DNA of 64,000 nucleotides from Muribaculaceae bacterium Isolate-036 (Harlan) (GTDB lineage: Bacteria; Bacteroidota; Bacteroidia; Bacteroidales; Muribaculaceae): contig RIAY01000003.1 of assembly GCA_003833075.1 (NCBI GenBank), positions 62,001-126,000 of the forward strand. The letters are read 5' to 3'. This document shows positions 9,973 to 18,600 of the stretch, piece after piece; position 1 is the stretch's first letter, and each line of letters opens with the position of its first letter. The notes under the pieces were generated by a model that did no database searches, was not told the origin of the DNA, and saw nothing but the letters and a program-made list of their open reading frames with translations. The position numbers and the translations under genes were made by a program.

Positions 9973-10602
9973 ATGGAGAAAGAGCTGATACTGATAGGCG
10001 GCGGAGGACATTGCCGCTCTGTGATAGAGGCTGTGGAAAGCAGTGGCAGAAAGATTCGAGGAATATTGGATTTGCCGGAACTTATAGGAACCGAAGTGTC
10101 AGGTTATCCTGTCATAGGCTCTGACGATGATATATCCGGGTTTGTGGATGATTGTGAATTTATTGTCACTATCGGATCAATAGAAAATTCCGTTCCACGC
10201 CAGAAACTGCATCGCCGGGTAAAGGATGCCGGTGGAATACTTGCCACTGTTGTGGCGTCTACCGCTTTTCTGTCACCTCGTGCAAGCATTGGAGCGGGAA
10301 CCGTACTGTTGCATCAGTCAGTAGTAAACTCGGCGGCGAAGGTAGGTGAGAGCGTCATAGTCAATACCGGAGCCATAATCGAGCACGATGCATCGGTAGG
10401 AGATCTGACGCATGTCTCGACAGGTGCGAAAGTCAACGGGGCATGCAGCGTGGGAGCACGTTGTTTTGTAGGAAGCGGCGCCGTGATGGTGCAGGGGACT
10501 TCCATATGCGATGACGTCTTTCTCGGAGCCGGTTCTCTGCTTGCCAAAGACGCGGTTCTCCCTGGAACATATGTCGGATTTCCGGCAAGAAAACTCAAGT
10601 GA
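9973..10602 (+). CDS. NeuD/PglD-type sugar O/N-acetyltransferase
   Basis: Acetyl-CoA-dependent transferase of 209 residues. The N-terminal domain (about 1-80) is the PglD_N sugar-nucleotide binding fold starting LILIGGGGHCRSVIEAV. The C-terminal part (about 90-205) is a left-handed beta-helix made of hexapeptide repeats, with catalytic-type His in NTGAIIEHDASVGD. In a legionaminate route this protein would acetylate the 4-amino group made by the preceding aminotransferase; a NeuD-like role on a sialic-acid-type sugar is the alternative. The ATG at 9973 is preferred to a TTG at 9967. It lies 14 bases after the aminotransferase and 2 bases before neuB. Confidence 0.85.
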   Translation: MEKELILIGGGGHCRSVIEAVESSGRKIRGILDLPELIGTEVSGYPVIGSDDDISGFVDDCEFIVTIGSIENSVPRQKLHRRVKDAGGILATVVASTAFLSPRASIGAGTVLLHQSVVNSAAKVGESVIVNTGAIIEHDASVGDLTHVSTGAKVNGACSVGARCFVGSGAVMVQGTSICDDVFLGAGSLLAKDAVLPGTYVGFPARKLK

Positions 10603-10604
10603 TT

Positions 10605-11615
10605 ATGATACGTATTATAGCAGAAGCGGGAGTGAATCACAACGGTTCGCTTGAAATGGCGAAATCTCTTGTAGATGCCGCTGCGGATGCCGGTGCGGAT
10701 TTTGTCAAATTCCAGACATTCAAGGCTGAAAAGCTCGTGACCGCAGATGCCGGGAAGGCGGAATACCAGAAAAAGAATATGAACGGCTCCGATTCCTCGC
10801 AATTGCAGATGCTGAAAAATCTTGAGCTTGGCGAGGACGATCATCGGGAACTTATGGATTATTGCGAGAGGAAAGGAATCAGATTCCTGTCGACACCTTT
10901 TGATCTTGACAGCGTTGATTTTCTGCATTCGCTCGGTCTGAAAATCTGGAAAATTCCCTCAGGCGAGATAACCAACTATCCTTATCTGCGTAAGATAGCG
11001 GGATATAATGAGGAGGTCGTGATGTCTACCGGAATGTGTGAAGTTTCTGATGTCGCAGCGGCAATGAATGCCCTGGCTGAGAATGGCCAGGATCTTGCCA
11101 AGGTGACGCTCCTTCACTGCAACACCCAGTATCCCACACCTATGGCAGACGTGAATCTGCGGGCGATGCTCTCCTTGCGTGACTTCTCGGAGAAAGTGGG
11201 TTTCTCCGATCATACTGTCGGAATAGAAATTCCGGTTGCGGCTGCCGCTCTTGGCGCAACGGTGATTGAAAAGCATTTCACACTTTCCCGCGACCTTCCG
11301 GGACCCGATCACCGGGCATCGCTTGAACCTATGGAACTTAAGGCAATGGTCGCGGCGATAAGGAATGTAGAGACAGCTCTCGGTGACGGACGCAAGCGAG
11401 TGTCTCCTTCGGAGTCTGCGAATGTTGCAGTGGCTCGTAAAAGCATTGTCGCTTCCTGCAATATAAAGAGAGGAGAGGTGCTGACAGAAAACAATATGAC
11501 GGCAAAGCGCCCCGGACATGGCATTTCACCGATGAGATGGCGGGAGGTCGAAGGCACCCGTGCAATCCGTGATTTCAATCCCGACGAAATGATTGAAATC
11601 GATGATATTCTCTAA
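10605..11615 (+). CDS. neuB: Nonulosonic-acid synthase, NeuB family (sialate or legionaminate synthase)
   Basis: Condenses phosphoenolpyruvate with a 6-carbon amino sugar to give a 9-carbon nonulosonic acid, in the cytoplasm. The 336 residues comprise a TIM-barrel NeuB domain (IIAEAGVNHNGS at the start, ADFVKFQTFK, LHCNTQYPTP, GFSDHTVG, EKHFTLSR and GPDHRASL) and a C-terminal SAF/antifreeze-like domain (about 280-336, with KRPGHGISP). Start: ATG at 10605, with a GTG at 10599 as an alternative. Neighbouring LegC- and NeuD-type genes favour legionaminate-like products rather than plain N-acetylneuraminate, but the sequence alone does not decide this. Confidence 0.9.
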   Translation: MIRIIAEAGVNHNGSLEMAKSLVDAAADAGADFVKFQTFKAEKLVTADAGKAEYQKKNMNGSDSSQLQMLKNLELGEDDHRELMDYCERKGIRFLSTPFDLDSVDFLHSLGLKIWKIPSGEITNYPYLRKIAGYNEEVVMSTGMCEVSDVAAAMNALAENGQDLAKVTLLHCNTQYPTPMADVNLRAMLSLRDFSEKVGFSDHTVGIEIPVAAAALGATVIEKHFTLSRDLPGPDHRASLEPMELKAMVAAIRNVETALGDGRKRVSPSESANVAVARKSIVASCNIKRGEVLTENNMTAKRPGHGISPMRWREVEGTRAIRDFNPDEMIEIDDIL

Positions 11616-11630
11616 TATATAAACACCTTA

Positions 11631-12839
11631 TTGAAATTGCGTAAGATTTGTGTCGTTACCGGAACCCGTGCCGAATATGGAATCCTCAGCGGATTAATGA
11701 AAAGGCTTAAGGATACAGATGGCGTGTGCCTTCAGATTGTTGCCACCAACATGCATCTGTCGGCTGCCTATGGCATGACTGTGAATGAAATTATAGAAGA
11801 CGGTTTTGATGTTGATGTCAGGATTCCATTGCCGCTTGATGATGATTCCCATTGCGGCACTGTCAAGGCAATGAGTGTTGCCATGTCTGGATTCGCAGAT
11901 GCCTTCTTCCGTTTGGCTCCCGATCTTGTGTTGATACTTGGAGACCGTTACGAGATATTGGCGGCGGCTTCCGCCGCTATTATATTCGGCATACCTGTGG
12001 CTCACCTTCACGGAGGGGAAATCACGGAAGGCGCTTATGACGATTCAATCAGGCATGCCATAACAAAACTTTCGACATTTCATTTTACTTCCACTGAGGA
12101 GTATCGCCGGAGGGTGATTCAGATGGGGGAAGAACCGGAGAGAGTATTCAATGCGGGAAGTCCTGCCGTGGATGCTATCACTCATTTTACGCCTATGACG
12201 AGGGTTGAATTGGAGAATAGTCTCGGTGTGTCACTTGCCGAAGAATTTGTTGTCGTCACTTTTCATCCCGTCACCATGCAGCCTGGAGAGGCGTCGTTGC
12301 AGACAACGGCTTTGTTGGAAGCCTTGGAAACGGTTGTATTGAAAGATGCAGAGGAGGGTGTCGTGAGTGTCTTGTTTACTATGCCCAATTCAGACACGGA
12401 AGGCAGGACGGTGGCAGCACTTGTCGGGGATTGGTGCGAGGAAAGTGTCGGACGAGCCCTTGCAGTCAAGTCATTGGGACGGGACCGGTACTATTCCGCA
12501 TTGGCGCATGCCGCAGCAGTTATTGGCAATTCATCGAGCGGAATAATAGAGGCTCCATCGTTCGGGATTCCGACTCTTGATATAGGTGACCGGCAGAAAG
12601 GGCGCACAAGGGGTAATACGGTCATTGGATGCGTTCCGGAGAGGGATGGCATCATTTCCGGTTTGGAGCGTGTTCTGTCGGCTGAGGTGAGAGAATTTTG
12701 TTATAATAATGGAAATAATCCTTATCATAAACCTGGCACGGTTGAGTTTATTCATGAAAAACTGTTGGGTCTGCCGTTACATCGGTGCATGACCAAAAGC
12801 TTCTACGATCTTGATCACTTTTTTATTGACAAGCTATGA
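11631..12839 (+). CDS. neuC: UDP-GlcNAc 2-epimerase, hydrolysing (NeuC/LegG type)
   Basis: GT-B-fold enzyme that hydrolyses and epimerises a UDP-HexNAc-type sugar to the free 2-epimer, feeding NeuB. The 402 residues show VVTGTRAEYGIL at the N-terminus, LILGDRYEILAAA, AHLHGGEITEGAYDDSIRHA, TFHPVT, and IGNSSSGIIEAPSFG with IGDRQKGR near the C-terminus, all family hallmarks. The start is TTG at 11631 (KLRKICVVTGT), since no ATG precedes the first motif. The substrate could be UDP-GlcNAc (NeuC) or the 2,4-diacetamido sugar (LegG); the aminotransferase upstream favours the latter. The stop overlaps the next start by 4 bases. Confidence 0.88.
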   Translation: MKLRKICVVTGTRAEYGILSGLMKRLKDTDGVCLQIVATNMHLSAAYGMTVNEIIEDGFDVDVRIPLPLDDDSHCGTVKAMSVAMSGFADAFFRLAPDLVLILGDRYEILAAASAAIIFGIPVAHLHGGEITEGAYDDSIRHAITKLSTFHFTSTEEYRRRVIQMGEEPERVFNAGSPAVDAITHFTPMTRVELENSLGVSLAEEFVVVTFHPVTMQPGEASLQTTALLEALETVVLKDAEEGVVSVLFTMPNSDTEGRTVAALVGDWCEESVGRALAVKSLGRDRYYSALAHAAAVIGNSSSGIIEAPSFGIPTLDIGDRQKGRTRGNTVIGCVPERDGIISGLERVLSAEVREFCYNNGNNPYHKPGTVEFIHEKLLGLPLHRCMTKSFYDLDHFFIDKL

Positions 12840-13429
12840 GAAATCTCGATAAATTGATAGACCTTATTTCGGATGAGGCAAAGATCCGCCTTCCGAGAGA
12901 AATGTGGCAAGAACTGTTCTTTTATGCATCGGTCCGGTCACTTAAACGGCGCGAAGCCTTGATTGATGCCGGAGAGTATGATCCCGACGTTTATTTTGTT
13001 GCATCCGGTCTGATAAGGGGCACGTTTATGGATAAGACGTCAGAGCGTACGGCAGGTTTTGCGTTGCCGGGCACGTTGCTCATATCTTTCCATTGTTTTT
13101 ACGAACAGGACGCATCATATTATCGTTTTGAAGCGTGTGTGCCTTCGAAAGTGGTCAGGATTCCGTCAGCCGTGTTCAGAATGATGACAGAAAAGTATCA
13201 CCAGTTCGCCCTTTGGGTAATGGAGGCGAATCAGAACCAGCTTTATCATGCCGAACTGAAAAACCGGCTTATATCCGGAGATGCCAAAGAGAGGTTGCGA
13301 CAGCTGATCGAGGGTTGGCCGGAAATTATACTCAAAGTCTCTTCCAAGCACCTTGCTTCATATCTTGGTATAACCGAGGTGCATTTGAGCCGCATAAAAA
13401 GCGAGATATTAAAGGAGGGTAAAAAATGA
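12836..13429 (+). CDS. Crp/Fnr-family transcription regulator
   Basis: A 197-residue regulator with an N-terminal cyclic-nucleotide-binding-type beta-barrel (about 20-125, with ALIDAGEYDPDVYFVASGLIRG) and a C-terminal winged helix (about 150-195, SSKHLASYLGITEVHLSRIKSEI). No Cys cluster for an Fe-S centre is present, so it is not an oxygen sensor of the classical Fnr kind. The arginine expected for cAMP binding is not obvious, which is common in Bacteroidetes members. Its ATG overlaps the neuC stop (ATGA), so it is translationally coupled to the nonulosonic-acid genes. Two palindromes lie just downstream (13433-13448 and 13488-13505) and are candidate binding sites. Confidence 0.88.
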   Translation: MRNLDKLIDLISDEAKIRLPREMWQELFFYASVRSLKRREALIDAGEYDPDVYFVASGLIRGTFMDKTSERTAGFALPGTLLISFHCFYEQDASYYRFEACVPSKVVRIPSAVFRMMTEKYHQFALWVMEANQNQLYHAELKNRLISGDAKERLRQLIEGWPEIILKVSSKHLASYLGITEVHLSRIKSEILKEGKK

Positions 13430-13432
13430 TTT

Positions 13433-13505
13433 GTTAACATGGGTTAACGTTTCAGGAATTTTATTGTAATAACTTTACAGCGAAAGCTTGATGTGTGCAC
13501 ATCAA
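13433..13505 (+). promoter_or_regulatory. Promoter region with two palindromes between the Crp/Fnr gene and the secreted-protein gene
   Basis: GTTAAC occurs twice, at 13433-13438 and 13443-13448, separated by 4 bases; each copy is itself a palindrome. A -7-like TAACTTTA lies at 13470-13477, one base off the Bacteroidetes consensus, and a clear -33 TTTG is not seen. TTGATGTG-TG-CACATCAA at 13488-13505 is a perfect 8-bp inverted repeat with a 2-base centre, containing the TGTG/CACA halves typical of Crp-type sites. It ends 29 bases before the next start codon. Interpretation as operators is an inference. Confidence 0.4.
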
Positions 13506-13534
13506 AAACAGTTATTCATTAAATTCCAGAGACT

Positions 13535-14425
13535 ATGAAAAGAATTAGCCTATTACTTGTGGCGTTGTCTGCCACATCTCTTGTGTCATTATCTCAGTCC
13601 ATGCTGATGGAATTGCCCGGAAAGGTAATATCGGAAACAGGCAGCCATGCCGAACACAATGAAGGAAGACTTGTCAGCACATTGTCGAAACGAGATAGAA
13701 CCCGCGCGTCGGATCTTGACGTCACAGCCGTTACATATAATGAGCCGGCGAATCTTTTCACAATGGGTTACACCCCAAATTTAAGTTATTACAGCCATGT
13801 AGTAAGACGCGGTGCGGCATATAGTGCCCATACATGGAGAAACACCTCGGACGCACTTGAGGCGGAAGGTTATTCTTTTGTATGGACATATGATTCTCCT
13901 GAAGGTCCGGGACAAGGTGGGTTATTGTTAAATTCGAACACAAAAGATCTTACAGTGACATATCCCTTCAATAACGGCTGGTGGTGTGCCCCTGTGTTGT
14001 CTGCGAAAAAAATGGCTGAATTAACATATTCACCCTCTTTCAAATATAGATTTGGAGGTCCAAGTGTCATAATTTTCAATGAAGGCGCTTTGGATTTTGG
14101 CATGACAACTTATTCGGAGATGCTATATAGGGATGTTAACGGCAAAAGAACAACTACATTCGGATCTCTCAAGTATCTGCCCACGGCAAGCGACCCATAT
14201 TCGGTTACGAAATGGACCCCGGTCTTCCCGGATAAGAAGGATTTGAAAATGAAAGGTTTCTATAATATCTTCCATAAACCGGATGCACCCTACGCAATAA
14301 CCAAGATCTGGGGATGGATAGAATATACAGCATTAAAGGAGACAAAATTGACAATGACCCTTTATAAACTTGATGAGAAGGGTGAACCTACAGATGAGGT
14401 CATTGCTGTTGGAGAGAATATATAA
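13535..14425 (+). CDS. Secreted protein of unknown function, N-terminal part of a frameshifted gene
   Basis: The 296 residues start with a clear signal peptide (MKRISLLLVALSATSLVSL). The rest is unrecognised, rich in aromatic residues and Gly, and looks like a beta-rich surface protein. The frame ends at TAA 14423-14425, right after residues GENI. The frame shifted by -1 stays open across this point (reading EYIKAGADKSILFNLK) and continues into the next entry without a gap in plausible protein sequence. The two parts would make one protein of about 557 residues. No slippery heptamer of X-XXY-YYZ type is at the junction, so a mutation or an assembly error is more likely than programmed frameshifting. 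Confidence 0.7.
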   Translation: MKRISLLLVALSATSLVSLSQSMLMELPGKVISETGSHAEHNEGRLVSTLSKRDRTRASDLDVTAVTYNEPANLFTMGYTPNLSYYSHVVRRGAAYSAHTWRNTSDALEAEGYSFVWTYDSPEGPGQGGLLLNSNTKDLTVTYPFNNGWWCAPVLSAKKMAELTYSPSFKYRFGGPSVIIFNEGALDFGMTTYSEMLYRDVNGKRTTTFGSLKYLPTASDPYSVTKWTPVFPDKKDLKMKGFYNIFHKPDAPYAITKIWGWIEYTALKETKLTMTLYKLDEKGEPTDEVIAVGENI

Positions 14426-14448
14426 AGGCAGGGGCGGATAAATCAATA

Positions 14449-15207
14449 TTGTTCAATCTCAAACGCCCCGGAACGGATGGCGACATGTCTCCAATAACTA
14501 TAGATTGCGGTTTTATAGCCGTTTTGGAGGGATTTTCCACAGAGGGAGCTTTCTCTAAATTGCAGCCGATATTAGGATCCGGCACTGTATGGGAAGGTGG
14601 AGATGAATGCCCTTGGGCATATAACTGCGGTGTAATGTTGTCTTGGAATGAAGGTGGTGCTGAAAAACAGGGATATTTCCATGACAGTAAGATATATGAC
14701 GAAGGCAGGGGGAGCACAAAGAAACTTTGTGCATGTGATTTCTTATGGATGGTTGACGGGGATTTTGCCTGGATTTTTGAGAAATCCGGTATCTCGGAAT
14801 TGACAATACCGTTGACAGGAGGTTCGGAGAACCTTACGTTCAACACATATTATCCTTTGAATGACACCAATGTGACGATCACGAAAGATGCGGAATGGCT
14901 TGATTTCTCAGTTTCAGCAGCATCTGAAGTTGCATCTGATAATGGACTAAAAGTGACTGCATCCCCGTCAGATGAAGCCCGCGAGGGGTATATCACCATC
15001 TCCGGACCTGCCATGAATTATGTTTTGAAGGTTAAGCAGACGGATTCATCCGCAGTGGAGAGTATTTCCGTAGATGACATGATAATTGCCACGGAGTATA
15101 TGGATATTGCAGGAAGGATGCTTGATTCTGCTCCATCGAAAGGAGTCTTCATAAAGGTAGACATTTATTCAAATGGAGAACGGAAAGTGTCTAAATGTAT
15201 TAAATGA
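14449..15207 (+). CDS. C-terminal part of the frameshifted secreted protein: BACON domain and sorting-domain-like end
   Basis: The frame lies -1 relative to the previous entry and is open upstream of 14449, where the first usable start (TTG) occurs; no signal peptide is present, so it cannot be an independent exported protein. About residues 128-200 form a BACON-like domain (DAEWLDFSVSAAS, then DEAREGYITISG and VLKVKQ). The last 45 residues (AGRMLDSAPSKGVFIKVDIYSNGERKVSKCIK in part) resemble a T9SS type A sorting domain with the usual AGR, kGvyi and K-rich end. It is probably a pseudogene remnant or the result of a single-base sequencing error. Confidence 0.65.
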   Translation: MFNLKRPGTDGDMSPITIDCGFIAVLEGFSTEGAFSKLQPILGSGTVWEGGDECPWAYNCGVMLSWNEGGAEKQGYFHDSKIYDEGRGSTKKLCACDFLWMVDGDFAWIFEKSGISELTIPLTGGSENLTFNTYYPLNDTNVTITKDAEWLDFSVSAASEVASDNGLKVTASPSDEAREGYITISGPAMNYVLKVKQTDSSAVESISVDDMIIATEYMDIAGRMLDSAPSKGVFIKVDIYSNGERKVSKCIK

Positions 15208-15332
15208 TTGGTAAGTAAGAAAAATTAACCGATGTGTGCAGATAATGAAATCTTGCACTATAAAACAACAACGTTTTTTATATGCGTATTAATTTTTTTT
15301 ACTTAAGAAGATAGCTATTTGCTTGATATATA

Positions 15333-15366
15333 GGCGATGTCATTAGTTTTAATGATGTCGCCTTTT
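15333..15366 (+). terminator. Probable intrinsic terminator after the frameshifted secreted-protein gene
   Basis: GGCGA at 15333-15337 pairs with TCGCC at 15358-15362, and TCATTA pairs with TAATGA inside, separated by a TG/TG internal loop; TTTT follows directly. It lies 126 bases after the last stop. Confidence 0.6.
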
Positions 15367-15473
15367 GAATTTTATTTGCTTTTTAAATATGATATTTTAG
15401 GTTAATTTTAGCTGTCAGAATTAATGAAAATAGGGAAATTATTATGTAATAGTTAATTTCTTTATGCATTTTT

Positions 15474-15502
15474 TTTGAATATGATTTATTTTACTAACTT
15501 TG
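15474..15502 (+). promoter_or_regulatory. Bacteroidetes-type promoter for the S8 protease gene
   Basis: TTTG at 15474-15477 and a perfect TAnnTTTG match (TAACTTTG) at 15495-15502, spaced by 17 bases, slightly shorter than the usual 19-21. Transcription from about 15510 would give a leader of about 165 bases. Confidence 0.65.
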
Positions 15503-15673
15503 CATATAAATATTATTTTCTTTGTATAAAAGCGTAAGAGATTTTTTAGATCTCGTATCCTTTAGTAATTGACACGCTACATGAATTTGATGGCGTGTTT
15601 AAGAAGTAGGGACAAATTTATATCAGGAAGTAATCTTTGAAATATATTATTAACAATTAAACAACAACAGCTT

Positions 15674-18600
15674 ATGCAGAAAAGCAAACTTCTGATGTGC
15701 ATAATGCTTGTAGCAGCGATTTTTTGCTCAGGCACAGCACAAGGAGCAGGCGCAGGCACCCCGAAGAAGGGAGTGATTCGCGTGAAGCTGCAACCTGAAA
15801 TGGCTCTGAAGGTGGGACATGCCCCCCTGATGCAGTCGAAAGGAGCAGTGACTACGGGTATCACACCTTTTGACAGGGCGGCACGCGATGTGAAAGCGGT
15901 CAGTATTCGTCCGATGCTTCCGTATGTGGAGAAATTCGCAAAACAGAGAGCGAAATACGGACTTGACCGCTGGTATGTGATAAATTTTGATGAGACGGTT
16001 TCCCCCGAGGAAGCACGGAAGATTTTCGCGACAACCGCAGGTGTCGAGCGTTCCGAGCTCGTTACTCCGATGTCGCTGCAGGAAGGTGCGAAAGGCTTCC
16101 GCAAACTTGATCGTTCCCAAGTGGTTAAAGCCGCCGGGGCGATGCCCTTCAATGATCCATACCTGCCTAAACAGTGGCATTACCAGAACTTCGGTGATAT
16201 CCCCTACAGTGTGGCGGGTGCGGATATTAACTTGTTCAATGCTTGGAAAACCACGACCGGAAGCAAGGACGTGCTCGTGGCGATAATTGACGGCGGTGTG
16301 GATTATACTCACGAAGATCTTGCCGCCAATATTTATGTTAATGAAGCCGAGCTTAATGGCAAGGATGGCGTGGACGATGACGGCAACGGTTATCCTGATG
16401 ATATTTACGGGTGGAACTTCTGTACCAACGAAGCCAAGATATATCCTCATTCCCATGGTACTCACGTTGCCGGAACTGTTGCCGCAGTCAACAATAACGG
16501 TATCGGTGTAGCCGGTGTGGCAGGTGGTGACGGAACTCCGGGGTCCGGTGTGAAAATGATCTCCTGCCAGGTGTTCGATTCCCGTTCCGGTACTGCAGAA
16601 GGAGATTTCGCAGCTGCTATCGTATATGCTGCTGAAAAAGGTGCTACCATAGCTCAATGTTCATGGGGTTGGCCCGGTGACGGTTATTATGAGCAGGCTG
16701 TGCTTGATGCAATTGATTATTTCACAGCTGAGGCGCGATCCGATAACATGAAAGGCGGACTCTGTATCTTCGCTATGGGTAATGAAGGAAAGACCGGTAA
16801 CTACTACCCCGGCTGTTATGAAAAGGTTATCGGAGTTGCGGCAATGACTTCCGAGTTGACGCCGGCTTCGTATTCCTGTAACGGTCCCGGTACGGACATC
16901 GTGGCTCCGGGTGGTCTTCTGGACTATGGTGAGGCACAAGGTGTGCTTTCAACACTTCCCGGCAATGAATACGGTTACAATGAAGGAACGTCAATGGCTA
17001 CTCCGCATGTTTCCGGTGTCGCCGCTCTTGTCCTTTCAAAATATGGCTCACCGACATTCATCAACGAGACTCTGCGTACCCAGCTTCTGACTTCCGTGAA
17101 TGACTTCTATGGTTATGGAAACAACAGCAGTGTTGAAGGTCTATTCGGAAGCGGTTATCTTGACGCTACAAAAGCTGTGAGCATGAATGCTACCGGTGCT
17201 CCTGATGCTGTTTCCGATTTTGAGCTTACGGCTACTCAGGACAATATCAATGTTTCCTGGAAAGTTCCGGCATCTCCCGACAATAATGTCAATAATCATA
17301 TTGTATATTATTCTACCGAACCATTCACGGCGGAGAGCGATCTGACCAAGCTTCCGAGTGTGGTCGTAGACTCCAAGTTCCTTAACTCGGGCGATCCTTG
17401 TTCGGTTGAATTGAATAATCTGAATAACCTTACGACATATTATGTCGCAGTGCAGGCTGTAAACCGTTGGGGCAAGGCGTCATTACTGTCTCCGGTTAAG
17501 TCGATCAAAACGAATGCCGGACCGAAGATGACTATAGCAGAGTCTTCGTTAAGTATGACTGCCACGGCTGCGACTCCTGTCGTGACATCCAGCCTTACAA
17601 TTGGAAACGAAGCGGAAGGTCTGCTCAAATGGGCTGCTGCAAAACGCACTGTCAGCGTTATTACGCAGTCAAGACGTCCTCTTCCCGGAACTGTAAGGCC
17701 ATTCCAGGGTCAGCTTTCGACTACAGCCGCAAATCTCGCAGCCGTAGCTGCGTCTGCCGAATATGATGCCGACGACTATCCTGCCGAGATATATTCTTAT
17801 GAACTCCTGTATGCCATGATCGGCGAGTCTGACAAGACATTGCCAAATTCGCTGGCACAGTGGTTCAAGGTGGATCCCGATAAATATCCCGACGGTTTTA
17901 ACCTTACCGACCTGTATTTTGAGGCTCCTTTGTCGGGTGCATATGGTGCTGATCCCAAGATAAGCATTTATAAGGGAGATGTGTCAATTTCCAATGCAAC
18001 CCTGATCACGGATGTTAAATATGATTTCTTTGCCTACAATTACAACATACCTCTCAAGCAGCAGATTCATTTTGCTCCCGGAGAGTCGTTCTGGGTTGTG
18101 GCTCACTATGACGCAGGTCAGGAAGGCTATCCTTTGGGCATGGCTAAGACTTCTATCCAGGGAGCTGCCTCAAACAGCTTCATGAGTAACGACATGGGTA
18201 AGACTTGGGTTCAGCTTTCAACTGCCCTTAAAGGCAGTATATACGAATCGCTGGCTGATACATTCGTATGGGGCGTAAAGGCGCGTTCACTCAATCCGGA
18301 CTGGAGTGAGATGCTTGAGCTTGATCCGCTTTCAGGAACTGTAAAGAACGGCGAAACCCAGACTGTTACAGTGAAGGCAGACGGACGCAAGTTCGTGAAT
18401 GGCGATTACAAGATGACTGTCAATATTTCTACCAATGAGAGCGAGAACAAATTGAAGAGCGTTCCTGTTACTATTGCAGTAAGTGGAAACGAACCTTCTG
18501 TCACAGTTCCCAAAGTTGTTGATTTTGGCAGCATGCTTACCGGTCAGAGCAAGACAATCGTTGTTGAAGTTTATAACAAGGGCTACGGATCTTTCCGCGG

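Larger units (their letters stand above)
15208..15673 (+). other. 466-base AT-rich intergenic region
   Basis: It contains no credible coding sequence. It holds the terminator at 15333-15366, the promoter at 15474-15502, and a leader of about 160 bases with an ACACGC/GCGTGT hairpin at 15572-15598. Nothing else is recognised. Confidence 0.7.

Noticed and set aside
14400..14430. Programmed -1 frameshifting at the split BACON gene
   Set aside because: No slippery heptamer and no clear downstream stem at the right distance.
15212..15230. TAAGTAAG followed by AAAAATTA, resembling the ends of the element at 46393-46513
   Set aside because: Only about 15 AT-rich bases are shared, with no second arm nearby; likely chance.
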